Assembly (NCBI GenBank): GCA_046756245.1
Contig: JBHHVZ010000001.1
Span: forward strand, 1 to 64,000
DNA from: G021776435 sp046756245
GTDB taxonomy: Bacteria; Pseudomonadota; Alphaproteobacteria; Caulobacterales; Parvularculaceae
Direction of reading: 5' to 3'
DNA: 64,000 nt
The notes beneath the pieces were generated by a model, which saw only the letters and a program-made list of their open reading frames with translations, did not search any database and was not told where the DNA came from. The position numbers and the translations under genes were made by a program. Positions 56,070 through 64,000 of the stretch are shown here, one piece after another (position 1 is the stretch's first letter; each line of letters begins with the position of its first letter).

Positions 56070-57440
56070 CTAGGCGGCGTAGCGCGCCGCGAGGACCTCG
56101 AACAGCGCCCGAATCGCCTGCGCCTCGCCGCCGACCGGCCGGCCCGGCAGGGCCTTGGGCCGCCAGGCGAAAATATCGAAATGAATCCATGGGACTGCGT
56201 CGGGCACAAAGCGCTTGAGAAAGAGCGCCGCCGTCACCGAACCCGCGAAAGCGCCGCCGGATATGTGATTCACATCAGCTATGGTCGACGACAGCATGGA
56301 ATCGTAGCCGCGCCACAATGGCATGCGCCAGACCGGATCGTGCACCCGGCCGGCCGCAGCATTCAGGGCTTCAGCAAGTCCATCGTCGTCGCTGTAGAAA
56401 GGCGCAAGTTCCGGGCCGAGCGCGATCCGGGCCGCCCCGGTCAGCGTCGCCAGACTGATCAGAAGTTCGGGACTTTCCTCGGCGCCGCAGCACAGGGCGT
56501 CGGCCAGAATCAGCCTCCCTTCGGCGTCAGTGTTGCCGATTTCGACAGTCAGCCCTTTTCGGCTCTCGAGAATATCGCCCGGTCTGTAGGCGCGCCCTGA
56601 AACAGCGTTCTCAACGGCGGGGATGAGCACCCGCAGCCGCACATCGAGGCCCGCCGCCATGATCATCTGGGCCAGAGCCAGCGCATGCGCCGCGCCGCCC
56701 ATGTCCTTTTTCATCAGCGCCATGCCGGCGGCGTTTTTGAGATTGAGCCCGCCGGAATCAAAGCAAACGCCCTTGCCGACGAGCGTCAGTTTCGGAGCGT
56801 CGCTGCGCCCCCAACTCAGATCGATCAAACGTGGCGCGGCGTCCGCGGCCCGGCCCACAGCGTGAACCATCGGGAAGTTCTGAGCAGGCAGATCGTCGCC
56901 GGCGATGACATCAACTTCGCCGCCATGCGAATCGGCAAGCTCGCGCGCCGCGTCTTCGAGGGCGGCGGGAAGCATGTCGGCCGCAGGCGTGTTCACGAGG
57001 TCGCGCGTCAGACGCACGCCGTCGGCGGCCCGCGTGGCGGCAGTGACATCCGCATTCTCCGGCGCCACGAGTCGCGCCGTCGCCGGTTTTTGGGTCTTGT
57101 AGCGGTCGAATCGATAGCCGCCTAGAAGCCAGCCGAGGCAGGCGAGCGTCGCGCTGTCGCTATCCAGCTTGTCGGCGATACGGAAGTCGCCTTCGGGCAA
57201 TCGCTCCGCACAGGCCGCGTATACAAACGGATCCCCTCCGTCGCCGCCGCCGAGCAATACGCCGTCGTCATTCGCCAACACGACGCCGGCTTCGCCGGCG
57301 AACCCGTTCGCCCGGGCGAGAGCAGCGAGACTTTCCGGCGCGCCTTCCGGCGTTTCTTTTGAATCCTCGCGCGCTACGTAAATCGGGCGCGCTTTGTCAA
57401 ATGCGGCTCGTTCAAAACCGCGCAATAGTTTGGAGCTCAT
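56070..57440 (-). CDS. Leucyl aminopeptidase family protein (M17)
   Basis: The 456-residue zinc/manganese aminopeptidase has the family's C-terminal catalytic domain: GKGVCFDSGGLNLKNA (metal-binding lysine and aspartate), MKKDMGGAAHAL (catalytic lysine) and VEIGNTDAEGRLILADAL, the M17 signature. The N-domain is divergent. It releases N-terminal residues from peptides in the cytosol. It starts at the ATG at 57440 and is divergent from the TPR lipoprotein gene. Confidence 0.94.
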   Translation of the reverse strand: MSSKLLRGFERAAFDKARPIYVAREDSKETPEGAPESLAALARANGFAGEAGVVLANDDGVLLGGGDGGDPFVYAACAERLPEGDFRIADKLDSDSATLACLGWLLGGYRFDRYKTQKPATARLVAPENADVTAATRAADGVRLTRDLVNTPAADMLPAALEDAARELADSHGGEVDVIAGDDLPAQNFPMVHAVGRAADAAPRLIDLSWGRSDAPKLTLVGKGVCFDSGGLNLKNAAGMALMKKDMGGAAHALALAQMIMAAGLDVRLRVLIPAVENAVSGRAYRPGDILESRKGLTVEIGNTDAEGRLILADALCCGAEESPELLISLATLTGAARIALGPELAPFYSDDDGLAEALNAAAGRVHDPVWRMPLWRGYDSMLSSTIADVNHISGGAFAGSVTAALFLKRFVPDAVPWIHFDIFAWRPKALPGRPVGGEAQAIRALFEVLAARYAA

Positions 57441-57577
57441 AAATCTTCCGTTAACTTCCTAATTTTCTTTCATGTTCGTTGTCGAAGACGCGGTCAACCT
57501 CGGTCTTAAAGTTAAGCCTTTATTGAACGTCTTCCGGGAAGATAGCGCTCAAAGCCAGCTATCACTGAGGATCGATC

Positions 57578-58597
57578 ATGGCTGTTCGCACTGTAGCGCC
57601 TGGCGCGCCCGCGGCAAAATACGTCGGAATTGGCCTTTGCGCCATTCTTCTTTCCGCCTGCGCGAGCACGCAGAGATCGGCGAACGCCGACGGCGACAAG
57701 AATTATCGCGATTCCATCGGCGCGTTCGCCAATCCTGCAAGCGAAGCCGGCCTCGACCCCATCGCCTCCGCCGCGTTCTGGGGCACGCGCTATGATCGCG
57801 AGCCGCAGGATGTCGACGTTGCTGTGAAGTTTTCAGCCGCGCTGCGCAAAATCGGCTCGAACGACGAAGCCATCAGCGTCATGACCAAGGCGTCGGCGGC
57901 CGCGCCGGACAGTCCGAACGTCAGCCTTGAATATGGGAAAGCCTTGATTGAAGACGGGCGCGCTTTTGAAGCGGTTCGTCACCTGGAGAAGGCAGTCGCG
58001 GCGAAGTCGGGCGACTGGCGCGCCATTTCCGCGTACGGCGTGGCGCTGGATCAGATCGGCGAACACAAACTCGCACGCCAGGAATATGACCGGGCGCTGA
58101 CGATCGCGCCCGGCGCTATCACAGTCCTGAACAACAAAGGGCTTTCCTACGCTCTTTCCGGCGATCTCGGTCTCGCGGCCCAAACGCTTCGCGCCGCCGC
58201 TTCGGGCCAAGGCAGCAATGCGCGCGTTCGGCAGAATTATGCGCTCGTTCTGGCGCTTAAAGGCGATCTCAAAGAGGCCGAACGTCTCGCGCGATCAGAC
58301 CTCCCCCCGCAGGTCGCCGACAACAATATCGCCTATTTCCGGTCCCTGATGAATCAGCCCGCCTATTGGCAAGACCTCGCCGACGCCGGATTCAAATCCG
58401 ATACGCCTGCTTTCGAGTCTTCGCCGTCGGCGCCGGCTCCGTCCATAAAACCCGATGCGCCCGAACAGAAACTTCTGGAAGAACCGAAACCTGAAAAAGA
58501 AGAAAGCGACGGCGCGCCGATCGCCCTGACGAGCCCCGCGCCTGTGGTTCCGGCCTCGCTTCCGGATATCGAGTCCGAGGAAGACGACTCTCAATAA
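57578..58597 (+). CDS. TadD-like tetratricopeptide lipoprotein
   Basis: The 339-residue protein has a lipobox (CAILLSACAST, cysteine about 28) and four to five TPR units (DAAVKFSAALRKIGSNDEAI-type and SLEYGKALIEDGRAFEAVRHL). An acidic, proline-rich C-tail of about 70 residues (PEQKLLEEPKPEKEESDG) follows. It resembles TadD, the outer-membrane pilot protein for Flp/Tad pili. No other tad gene is in the window, so it could be an orphan or serve another assembly. A clear terminator follows. Confidence 0.78.
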   Translation: MAVRTVAPGAPAAKYVGIGLCAILLSACASTQRSANADGDKNYRDSIGAFANPASEAGLDPIASAAFWGTRYDREPQDVDVAVKFSAALRKIGSNDEAISVMTKASAAAPDSPNVSLEYGKALIEDGRAFEAVRHLEKAVAAKSGDWRAISAYGVALDQIGEHKLARQEYDRALTIAPGAITVLNNKGLSYALSGDLGLAAQTLRAAASGQGSNARVRQNYALVLALKGDLKEAERLARSDLPPQVADNNIAYFRSLMNQPAYWQDLADAGFKSDTPAFESSPSAPAPSIKPDAPEQKLLEEPKPEKEESDGAPIALTSPAPVVPASLPDIESEEDDSQ

Positions 58598-58625
58598 ACG
58601 CTTGCATACACGCCCTCGCTTAAAA

Positions 58626-58654
58626 ACGGCCGCCCACGAGGCGGCTGTTTTTTT
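58626..58654 (+). terminator. Terminator after the TPR lipoprotein gene
   Basis: ACGGCCGCC (58626-58634) pairs with GGCGGCTGT (58640-58648) with one G-T wobble, followed by a run of seven T. It lies 29 bases past the stop. Confidence 0.85.
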
Positions 58655-58703
58655 GCGTCCGTCCGCCTCGACCCCGCCCGGCGGTATGCGGTAAGCCCGG
58701 TTC

Positions 58704-59921
58704 ATGTTGAAGCGCTTCAAAGCAATCGGCCCCGGCGCGCTTGTCGCTGCGGCTTTTATCGGTCCCGGTACGGTGACGACGGCGTCGGCGGCGGGGGCGG
58801 CGTTCGGCTATTCGCTTGCGTGGGCTCTCGTGTTCGCAGCCGTGGCGGCGATTATCCTGCAGGAAATGGCCATGCGGCTCGGCCTTATCGCCAGGCTTGG
58901 ACTCGGCGAAGCCGTGTTGAACGCGTTCGGCGGGCAGCCGGTCCTGCGTTTGACGCTGATCGGACTGATCATCGGCGCGCTGTTTATCGGCAACGCCGCC
59001 TATGAGGGAGGCAATGTCGCTGGCGCCGCCCTTGGGTTAAGCGCCGCGCTTCCAAATGCAGGTTCGCATGGCGCAATGGCGGGTGCGGTGACAGTCCTCG
59101 CCGGCGGGCTTCTATTTTTCGGCGGCTATCGCGCGATCGAGCGTTTCCTGATCGGCGCCGTTTTCGTGATGAGTCTCGCCTTCGCTGCAAGCCTGATCAT
59201 TGTCGGGCCGGATCTCGGCGCACTGGCGAAGGGCGCATTCGTCCCGCACATTCCGGATGGCGGGCTCCCCATCGTCATCGGACTGATCGGCACGACGATT
59301 GTTCCCTACAACCTGTTCTTACATGCGGCGGCCGCACGCAGGCGCTGGGAAGATGCGAGCGATCTTGGCGATGCGCGGTTCGACGCCGCATTTTCAATCG
59401 GGCTCGGCGGATTGGTTTCGATCCTGATTTTGTCGACAGCGGCTGCGAGCTTGTTCGCCGCAGGCCTCAAAATCGAAACCGGCGCCGACATGGCCCGTCA
59501 GCTCGAACCAGCCTTTGGATCGACGGCGCGCTGGATGCTCGCCGCCGGAATGTTTGCAGCCGGATTGAGTTCGGCGATTACGGCGCCGCTTGCGACCGGG
59601 TTCGCCGCGGCCGAATTATTCGGGTTCGACAGCGACCCCAAAGCATTTCCATTCCGCGTAGTCGCAGGCGCCGTCCTTGTTGTCGGCGCGGTCCTGGCGA
59701 TTTCCGGCATAAAGCCGATTGAAGTTATTCTCTTTGCGCAGATCGCCAACGGTCTGCTTCTTCCGATCATCGCCGTTTTCCTTCTCTACGCCGCGAACCG
59801 GCGCGCGCTTCTGGGGGCGAGAGCCAATGGCATGCCGGCGAATCTCGCCGGCGGAGCGGTTGTTTTGATCACCGCCGGGCTTGGCGTTAGAGCTATCCTG
59901 CGCGTGCTCGGGATCGGCTAA
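58704..59921 (+). CDS. NRAMP-family transporter with altered metal-site motifs
   Basis: The 405-residue protein has eleven membrane helices. The first helix reads FIGPGTVTTAS where canonical NRAMP has DPGN, and the sixth reads TTIVPYNLFLH where canonical has MPHN. It is otherwise a good match to the family (QEMAMRLGLIARLGLGEAV, LFIGNAAYEGGN). NRAMP proteins import manganese, iron or related ions with protons. The altered motifs suggest different specificity. It lies 37 bases before the oxoprolinase gene on the same strand. Confidence 0.85.
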   Translation: MLKRFKAIGPGALVAAAFIGPGTVTTASAAGAAFGYSLAWALVFAAVAAIILQEMAMRLGLIARLGLGEAVLNAFGGQPVLRLTLIGLIIGALFIGNAAYEGGNVAGAALGLSAALPNAGSHGAMAGAVTVLAGGLLFFGGYRAIERFLIGAVFVMSLAFAASLIIVGPDLGALAKGAFVPHIPDGGLPIVIGLIGTTIVPYNLFLHAAAARRRWEDASDLGDARFDAAFSIGLGGLVSILILSTAAASLFAAGLKIETGADMARQLEPAFGSTARWMLAAGMFAAGLSSAITAPLATGFAAAELFGFDSDPKAFPFRVVAGAVLVVGAVLAISGIKPIEVILFAQIANGLLLPIIAVFLLYAANRRALLGARANGMPANLAGGAVVLITAGLGVRAILRVLGIG

Positions 59922-59957
59922 GAACGACTCCGCAGCGAAGTCGAAAGGAAGGGGTTC

Positions 59958-62900
59958 ATGGCGGCGGGCTGGCAATTTTGGATCGACCGGGGCGGAACGT
60001 TCACCGACATCGTCGCCAGAACGCCCGACGGCGCATACAAAACAGTCAAGCTGCTTTCCGAAAATCCCGAACGCTACGCCGACGCCGCAGTGGCCGGCGT
60101 GCGTGCGGCGCTCGACCTTGCCGCGAACGCGCCGTTGCCCGCCCGTCTGATCGATCAAATCAAGATGGGCACGACCGTCGCCACAAACGCGCTGCTTGAA
60201 AGCAAGGGCGCGCGAACGCTTCTCGTCGTCAACCGAGGTTTCGCCGATTTACTCGCAATCGGCCATCAGGCCAGGCCGCGCCTTTTCGATCTCGCGATCA
60301 GGAAAGTCGCGCCGATCTACGATGCGGTCGAGGAAATTGACGCGCGGATCGATGCGTCGGGTTGCTGCCTGAAGCCTTTGGATGAACAAGCCGCCGACGC
60401 AATTTTCCGCCGGGCTCGCGGCGACGGTTTCGAGGCTTGCGCGATCGCGTTGATCCACGCCTGGAAATTCCCCGAAATGGAATTACGGCTGGCCGATATA
60501 GCGCGCAAGGCCGGGTTTGAAGCGATCTCTGCAAGCCATCAAACAAGTCCGCTTGTCGGCCTTGTCGCGCGGGCAAGCACGACGGCGGTCGACGCTTACG
60601 TCTCGCCTGTTCTGACGCAATACGTCTCACAAGTCGACGCAGCGACGAGAAAAACAAAGCTCTATTTCATGCAGTCCAATGGCGGGCTCGCCAATGCAGC
60701 GCAGTTTCAGGGAAGGGATGCGATCCTCTCCGGCCCTGCAGGCGGCGTCGTCGGCGCCGCACGGGCCGCCCAAGCTGCAGGGGTTGACCGAATCGTCAGT
60801 TTCGATATGGGCGGCACGTCGACGGATGTTTCACTTTACGCTGACGGATTTGAGCGGACTCTCGAAACGGAAATCGCCGGCCTGCAGCTCAAAACGCCGA
60901 TGATGGCCATCAATACCGTGGCGGCCGGCGGTGGTTCGATTCTTCATTTCGACGGCGCGCGTTTTCGGGTCGGCCCGGACAGCGCCGGCGCCGACCCGGG
61001 GCCCGCCTCATACCGACGGGGCGGGCCGCTCACCGTTACCGATGCGAACGTGCTTGTCGGAAAGATCCAGCCGCATCATTTTCCAAGAATCTTTGGACCT
61101 CAAGGCGACCAACCCATCGATTGTGAAACGGTCGCCCGCCGTTTTGAGGCCCTGGCGGATGAGACTGCGATTGCAACCGGCGCGCGCAAGGATCCGCGCG
61201 ACATCGCCGAAGACTTTCTGCGCATTGCGGTTTCGAACATGGCGCAGGCCGTCAAGAAAATTTCGCTCGAAAAGGGCCACGATATTGCTGACTTCGCGCT
61301 GCAAAGTTTCGGCGGCGCCGGCGGCCAACACGCCTGCCTTGTCGCCGAGGAACTCGGCCTCAGCACCGTTCTTATTCATCCATTGGCCGGCGTTCTTTCC
61401 GCCTACGGCATCGGACTCGCCGATCAGTCCGCGCTTCGCCAGCAGGCGATCGAGCGACGCCTTGATACGGATACGGTCGAGGCGGCGGACCGAATTCTTC
61501 AAGCCCTTTCGGACGAGGCGAACGCGGAACTGTTAATAAGCGCGAATACAGAAGGCGCCGACCTCAAGCGAGTCATGAAAGCCGATCTGCGCTTTGAGGG
61601 TGCGGATACGGCGCTCGGCGTCGTCTTCGGCTCAGCCGAAAAAATGCGCGCGCGCTTCAATGAGGTCCACCGCCGCCGTTTCGGTTTTACGACTCCCGAA
61701 CGCGGAATTATTTTGGAAAGCGTAACGGCTGAAGTCATCCTCGCCGGCGCGCCGGCGCGCCTGCCGCCCGCGCCAGAAAGAACCGGAAAACCCCTGGAGT
61801 CCGCCGAACGGATCGAAATGTGGAGCGGCGGACGCCTTCACCATGCTCCCGTCTATGAGCGCGCATCGCTTTGCGCCGACGATTTCATTCCGGGTCCCGC
61901 TCTTATTTATGAAGAGATTGCGACAACGGTCGTCGAACCGGGTTGGACGGCGCGGGTCGGCGCGAGCGGCGATCTTATATTGCGCCGCGATCAGTCGCGA
62001 GAACGCCGTGCACTGACGCATGCGGGCTCCCCCGATCCGATGCTGCTCGAACTTTTCAACAATATGTTCATGGCGGCTGCAGAACGCATGGGAGTCGTGC
62101 TGCGCAACACCGCAACGAGCGTCAATATAAAGGAGCGGCTTGATTTTTCTTGCGCGCTTTTCAACGCCAAAGGCGGTCTTATCGCCAATGCGCCGCATGT
62201 GCCGGTTCACCTCGCCGCTATGGGCGCAAGCGTGCGCACAGTGCTGGCGAGCCGCAAGACTTCGCTGAAACCCGGCGACATGATCGTATTGAACGATCCG
62301 TTTAACGGCGGCACGCATTTGCCGGACGTAACTGTGATCGCGCCCGTGTTCGACGAAAACGGCGAAACGCTGCGATTTTTCGTCGGCAATCGCGGCCATC
62401 ATGCCGATATTGGCGGGCTTGCGCCCGGCTCGTCGCCGCCAGACTCGACAAAACTCGAAGAAGAAGGCGTTGTTATCGACGATTTTCTCATTCGCGACGG
62501 CGGGAACTTTCGCGAAGCAGCGTTTCGGCGGCTTCTGACTGACGCGCCGCATCCGGCCCGCAATCCCGACGTCAACGTTTCGGACGTCAAGGCGCAGATC
62601 GCCGCCAATGAAGCAGGAATCCGCGAGACGCAAGCGCTCGTCGCCCGCTATGGGTGGTCGGGCGTCGAAGCCTATATGCGCCATGTGATGCGGAACGCCG
62701 AGGAAAGCGTACGTCGCGTTATCGACCGGCTCCATGACGGACGCTTCGACTATGAAATGGATGACGGCGCGCGGCTTGCGGTCTCGATCCGGGTCGACCA
62801 TCAACGGCGCGAAGCAACGATCGACTTTACCGGTACGAGCGCGCAACACGCGGGCAACTTCAATGCGCCGCCGGCGGTGACCCGCGCGGCGGTTCTTTAT

Positions 62901-63572
62901 GTATTTCGATGTCTCGTCAACGACGACATTCCCTTGAATGACGGCTGCATGAAGCCGCTGAAAATTATCACGCCGAAGGGAAGCTTCCTTTCGCCCGAAC
63001 CGGGGGCTGCTGTGGTCGCCGGCAACACGGAAGTCAGTCAGGCGATTTGCAACGCGCTTTTCGGAGCGCTCGGCGCTTGCGCGGCCGCGCAGGGAACGAT
63101 GAACAACCTCCTGATCGGCAACGATTGTTTTCAGTATTACGAGACCATTTGCGGCGGGGCCGGCGCCGGACCGGATTTTGACGGCGCAACGTCTGTTCAT
63201 ACGCACATGACCAATACGCGCATCACCGATCCGGAGGTGCTCGAGCTTCGGTTTCCGCTGCGGGTTGACGCTTTCGCCATCCGGCGCGGTTCGGGCGGCG
63301 CAGGCCGCCATTCCGGCGGCGACGGCGCGGTGCGAGCCTTGTGCGCGCTCGAACGGGCGACGGTCTGTTTTGTCTCCTCGCGCCGAACGGTTGCGCCTTT
63401 CGGATTGCAGGGCGGAAAAAACGGTGCCGCCGGTCGGCAGTGGATCGAAAGGGCGCATGGCGGGCGCGAGGATCTAAAGGGCGCGGCGCAAGCTGAACTC
63501 AACGCCGGCGACGCCATTGTCATCGAAACGCCGGGCGGCGGCGGCTACGGCCGGCCGAGCTGCCGCGACTGA
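59958..63572 (+). CDS. 5-oxoprolinase (HyuA-HyuB fusion)
   Basis: The 1204-residue enzyme combines the hydantoinase A and B halves in one chain, the eukaryote-like OPLAH layout. The A half has [18 protein letters not shown] and [17 protein letters not shown] (ATP site). The B half begins near residue 690 ([20 protein letters not shown]) with [15 protein letters not shown] and [11 protein letters not shown]. It opens 5-oxoproline to glutamate with ATP. Substrate could also be a hydantoin. A glutathione or pyroglutamate salvage role is inferred. Confidence 0.92.
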   Translation: MAAGWQFWIDRGGTFTDIVARTPDGAYKTVKLLSENPERYADAAVAGVRAALDLAANAPLPARLIDQIKMGTTVATNALLESKGARTLLVVNRGFADLLAIGHQARPRLFDLAIRKVAPIYDAVEEIDARIDASGCCLKPLDEQAADAIFRRARGDGFEACAIALIHAWKFPEMELRLADIARKAGFEAISASHQTSPLVGLVARASTTAVDAYVSPVLTQYVSQVDAATRKTKLYFMQSNGGLANAAQFQGRDAILSGPAGGVVGAARAAQAAGVDRIVSFDMGGTSTDVSLYADGFERTLETEIAGLQLKTPMMAINTVAAGGGSILHFDGARFRVGPDSAGADPGPASYRRGGPLTVTDANVLVGKIQPHHFPRIFGPQGDQPIDCETVARRFEALADETAIATGARKDPRDIAEDFLRIAVSNMAQAVKKISLEKGHDIADFALQSFGGAGGQHACLVAEELGLSTVLIHPLAGVLSAYGIGLADQSALRQQAIERRLDTDTVEAADRILQALSDEANAELLISANTEGADLKRVMKADLRFEGADTALGVVFGSAEKMRARFNEVHRRRFGFTTPERGIILESVTAEVILAGAPARLPPAPERTGKPLESAERIEMWSGGRLHHAPVYERASLCADDFIPGPALIYEEIATTVVEPGWTARVGASGDLILRRDQSRERRALTHAGSPDPMLLELFNNMFMAAAERMGVVLRNTATSVNIKERLDFSCALFNAKGGLIANAPHVPVHLAAMGASVRTVLASRKTSLKPGDMIVLNDPFNGGTHLPDVTVIAPVFDENGETLRFFVGNRGHHADIGGLAPGSSPPDSTKLEEEGVVIDDFLIRDGGNFREAAFRRLLTDAPHPARNPDVNVSDVKAQIAANEAGIRETQALVARYGWSGVEAYMRHVMRNAEESVRRVIDRLHDGRFDYEMDDGARLAVSIRVDHQRREATIDFTGTSAQHAGNFNAPPAVTRAAVLYVFRCLVNDDIPLNDGCMKPLKIITPKGSFLSPEPGAAVVAGNTEVSQAICNALFGALGACAAAQGTMNNLLIGNDCFQYYETICGGAGAGPDFDGATSVHTHMTNTRITDPEVLELRFPLRVDAFAIRRGSGGAGRHSGGDGAVRALCALERATVCFVSSRRTVAPFGLQGGKNGAAGRQWIERAHGGREDLKGAAQAELNAGDAIVIETPGGGGYGRPSCRD

Positions 63573-63654
63573 TGGACTCCTGCACTTGACCGGCTTCGGT
63601 TGCGCGCCGGTTCTGATAGGATCGCGAAAACTGCTCACCGACGGAGCCCCGTTC

Positions 63655-64000
63655 ATGACCTTTTCCACGCTCCTGTATGAAACCGCCGACCGCGTCGCGA
63701 TCATCACGCTGAACCGGCCCGAACGGCTCAACGCCATAAACGCCGCCATGCCCGGTGAGATCAGACGCGCGGTTGAAGCCGCCGAGGCTGACAACGACAT
63801 TCACGTCATCGTCCTGAAAGGCGCCGGCAAGGGGTTTTGCGGTGGCTACGACCTCGTCGAATTCGCGAAAGGCGGGGGAGAAGCGTCGGGCGCCCAGTCG
63901 ATGCCGTGGGACCCGACTGTCGACTACGCCCTGATGAGCCGATGGACGGACGACTTCATGGCGCTTTGGCGAGCGCGCAAGCCGGCGATCTGCCAGATCC
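63655..64000 (+). CDS. Enoyl-CoA hydratase/isomerase family protein (partial, cut by window end)
   Basis: The first 115 residues are visible. It opens [20 protein letters not shown] and has [12 protein letters not shown], then the oxyanion-hole region [14 protein letters not shown], all typical of the crotonase fold. An insert-like stretch ([20 protein letters not shown]) follows and fits the crotonase subgroup with extra loops. The gene runs off the right edge. The catalytic glutamate region is not in view. Confidence 0.88.
   Translation, partial: MTFSTLLYETADRVAIITLNRPERLNAINAAMPGEIRRAVEAAEADNDIHVIVLKGAGKGFCGGYDLVEFAKGGGEASGAQSMPWDPTVDYALMSRWTDDFMALWRARKPAICQI

Noticed and set aside
58655..58703. 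Riboswitch before the NRAMP-like gene
   Set aside because: Only about 49 bases separate the preceding terminator from the start codon, too few for a yybP-ykoY or similar manganese riboswitch.

Overview
The window is a chromosomal stretch of a high-GC Alphaproteobacterium. The lineage clues are a GcrA-type cell-cycle regulator, an exact CtrA-type site (TTAA-N7-TTAAC), a mitochondrial-style aa3 oxidase operon with CtaB, CtaG and SURF1, a bacterial HIG1 protein, and repeat families typical of alphaproteobacteria. The gene mix suggests a marine-type lineage near Parvularculales or Caulobacterales/Hyphomonadaceae. That placement is inference, since the window holds no rRNA or other decisive marker. 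I found no phage, insertion sequence, CRISPR array, tRNA or rRNA gene. Coding density is very high, and many genes overlap by 4 nt.

Layout. 0-6 kb: glyoxylate-shunt isocitrate lyase facing a divergent ScfR/RamB-type regulator, then a surface-polymer trio (glycerophosphotransferase-like protein, glycosyltransferase, FkbM methyltransferase). 6-12 kb: Hsp33, an ABC-2 permease, gcrA, and phoR-phoU-phoB without the pst transporter. 12-18.4 kb: a PQQ-type sugar dehydrogenase, a two-gene molybdenum hydroxylase with a Tat signal, and a MotA/MotB-like stator pair whose partner proteins are not evident. 18.5-27 kb: the cytochrome c oxidase region on the minus strand. It runs ctaC-ctaD-terminator, then two small paralogous membrane proteins, ctaB, coxF-like, ctaG, ctaE, a lipoprotein, DUF983 and surf1. 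CtaC carries an extra domain of about 85-90 residues. 27-32 kb: TldD, a beta-propeller protein, GluQRS and an aldo/keto reductase. 31.6-38 kb: ftsE-ftsX-ydcF-plsC-DUF2125 on the minus strand, divergent from a zinc-ribbon protein and hpt.

38-46 kb: a TIGR02302-type membrane protein, a small DUF5658-like protein, lysA-lptM-argH, tlpA and a large lipoprotein. 46-50.5 kb: fatty-acid and electron-transfer genes (3-hydroxyacyl-CoA dehydrogenase, etfBA, HIG1) and a flavodoxin-like protein. 50.7-54.4 kb: an exported NlpC/P60- or CHAP-like protein directly downstream of a CtrA box, a tiny gene with its own terminator, and a PadR regulator behind a 17-bp palindrome, followed by a membrane protein. 54.3-58.6 kb: GNAT, YccF, a MarR-type regulator, an M17 aminopeptidase and a TadD-like TPR lipoprotein. 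58.7-64 kb: an NRAMP-like transporter with altered metal-site motifs, full-length 5-oxoprolinase, and an enoyl-CoA hydratase cut by the window end.

No complete undescribed defence or biosynthetic system is visible. The leads most worth following are the CtrA-box peptidase-like gene, the extra domain in CtaC, the twin small membrane proteins in the oxidase locus, the stator-like pair, and the (AAAATGGAC)x2 repeat element present in two copies.
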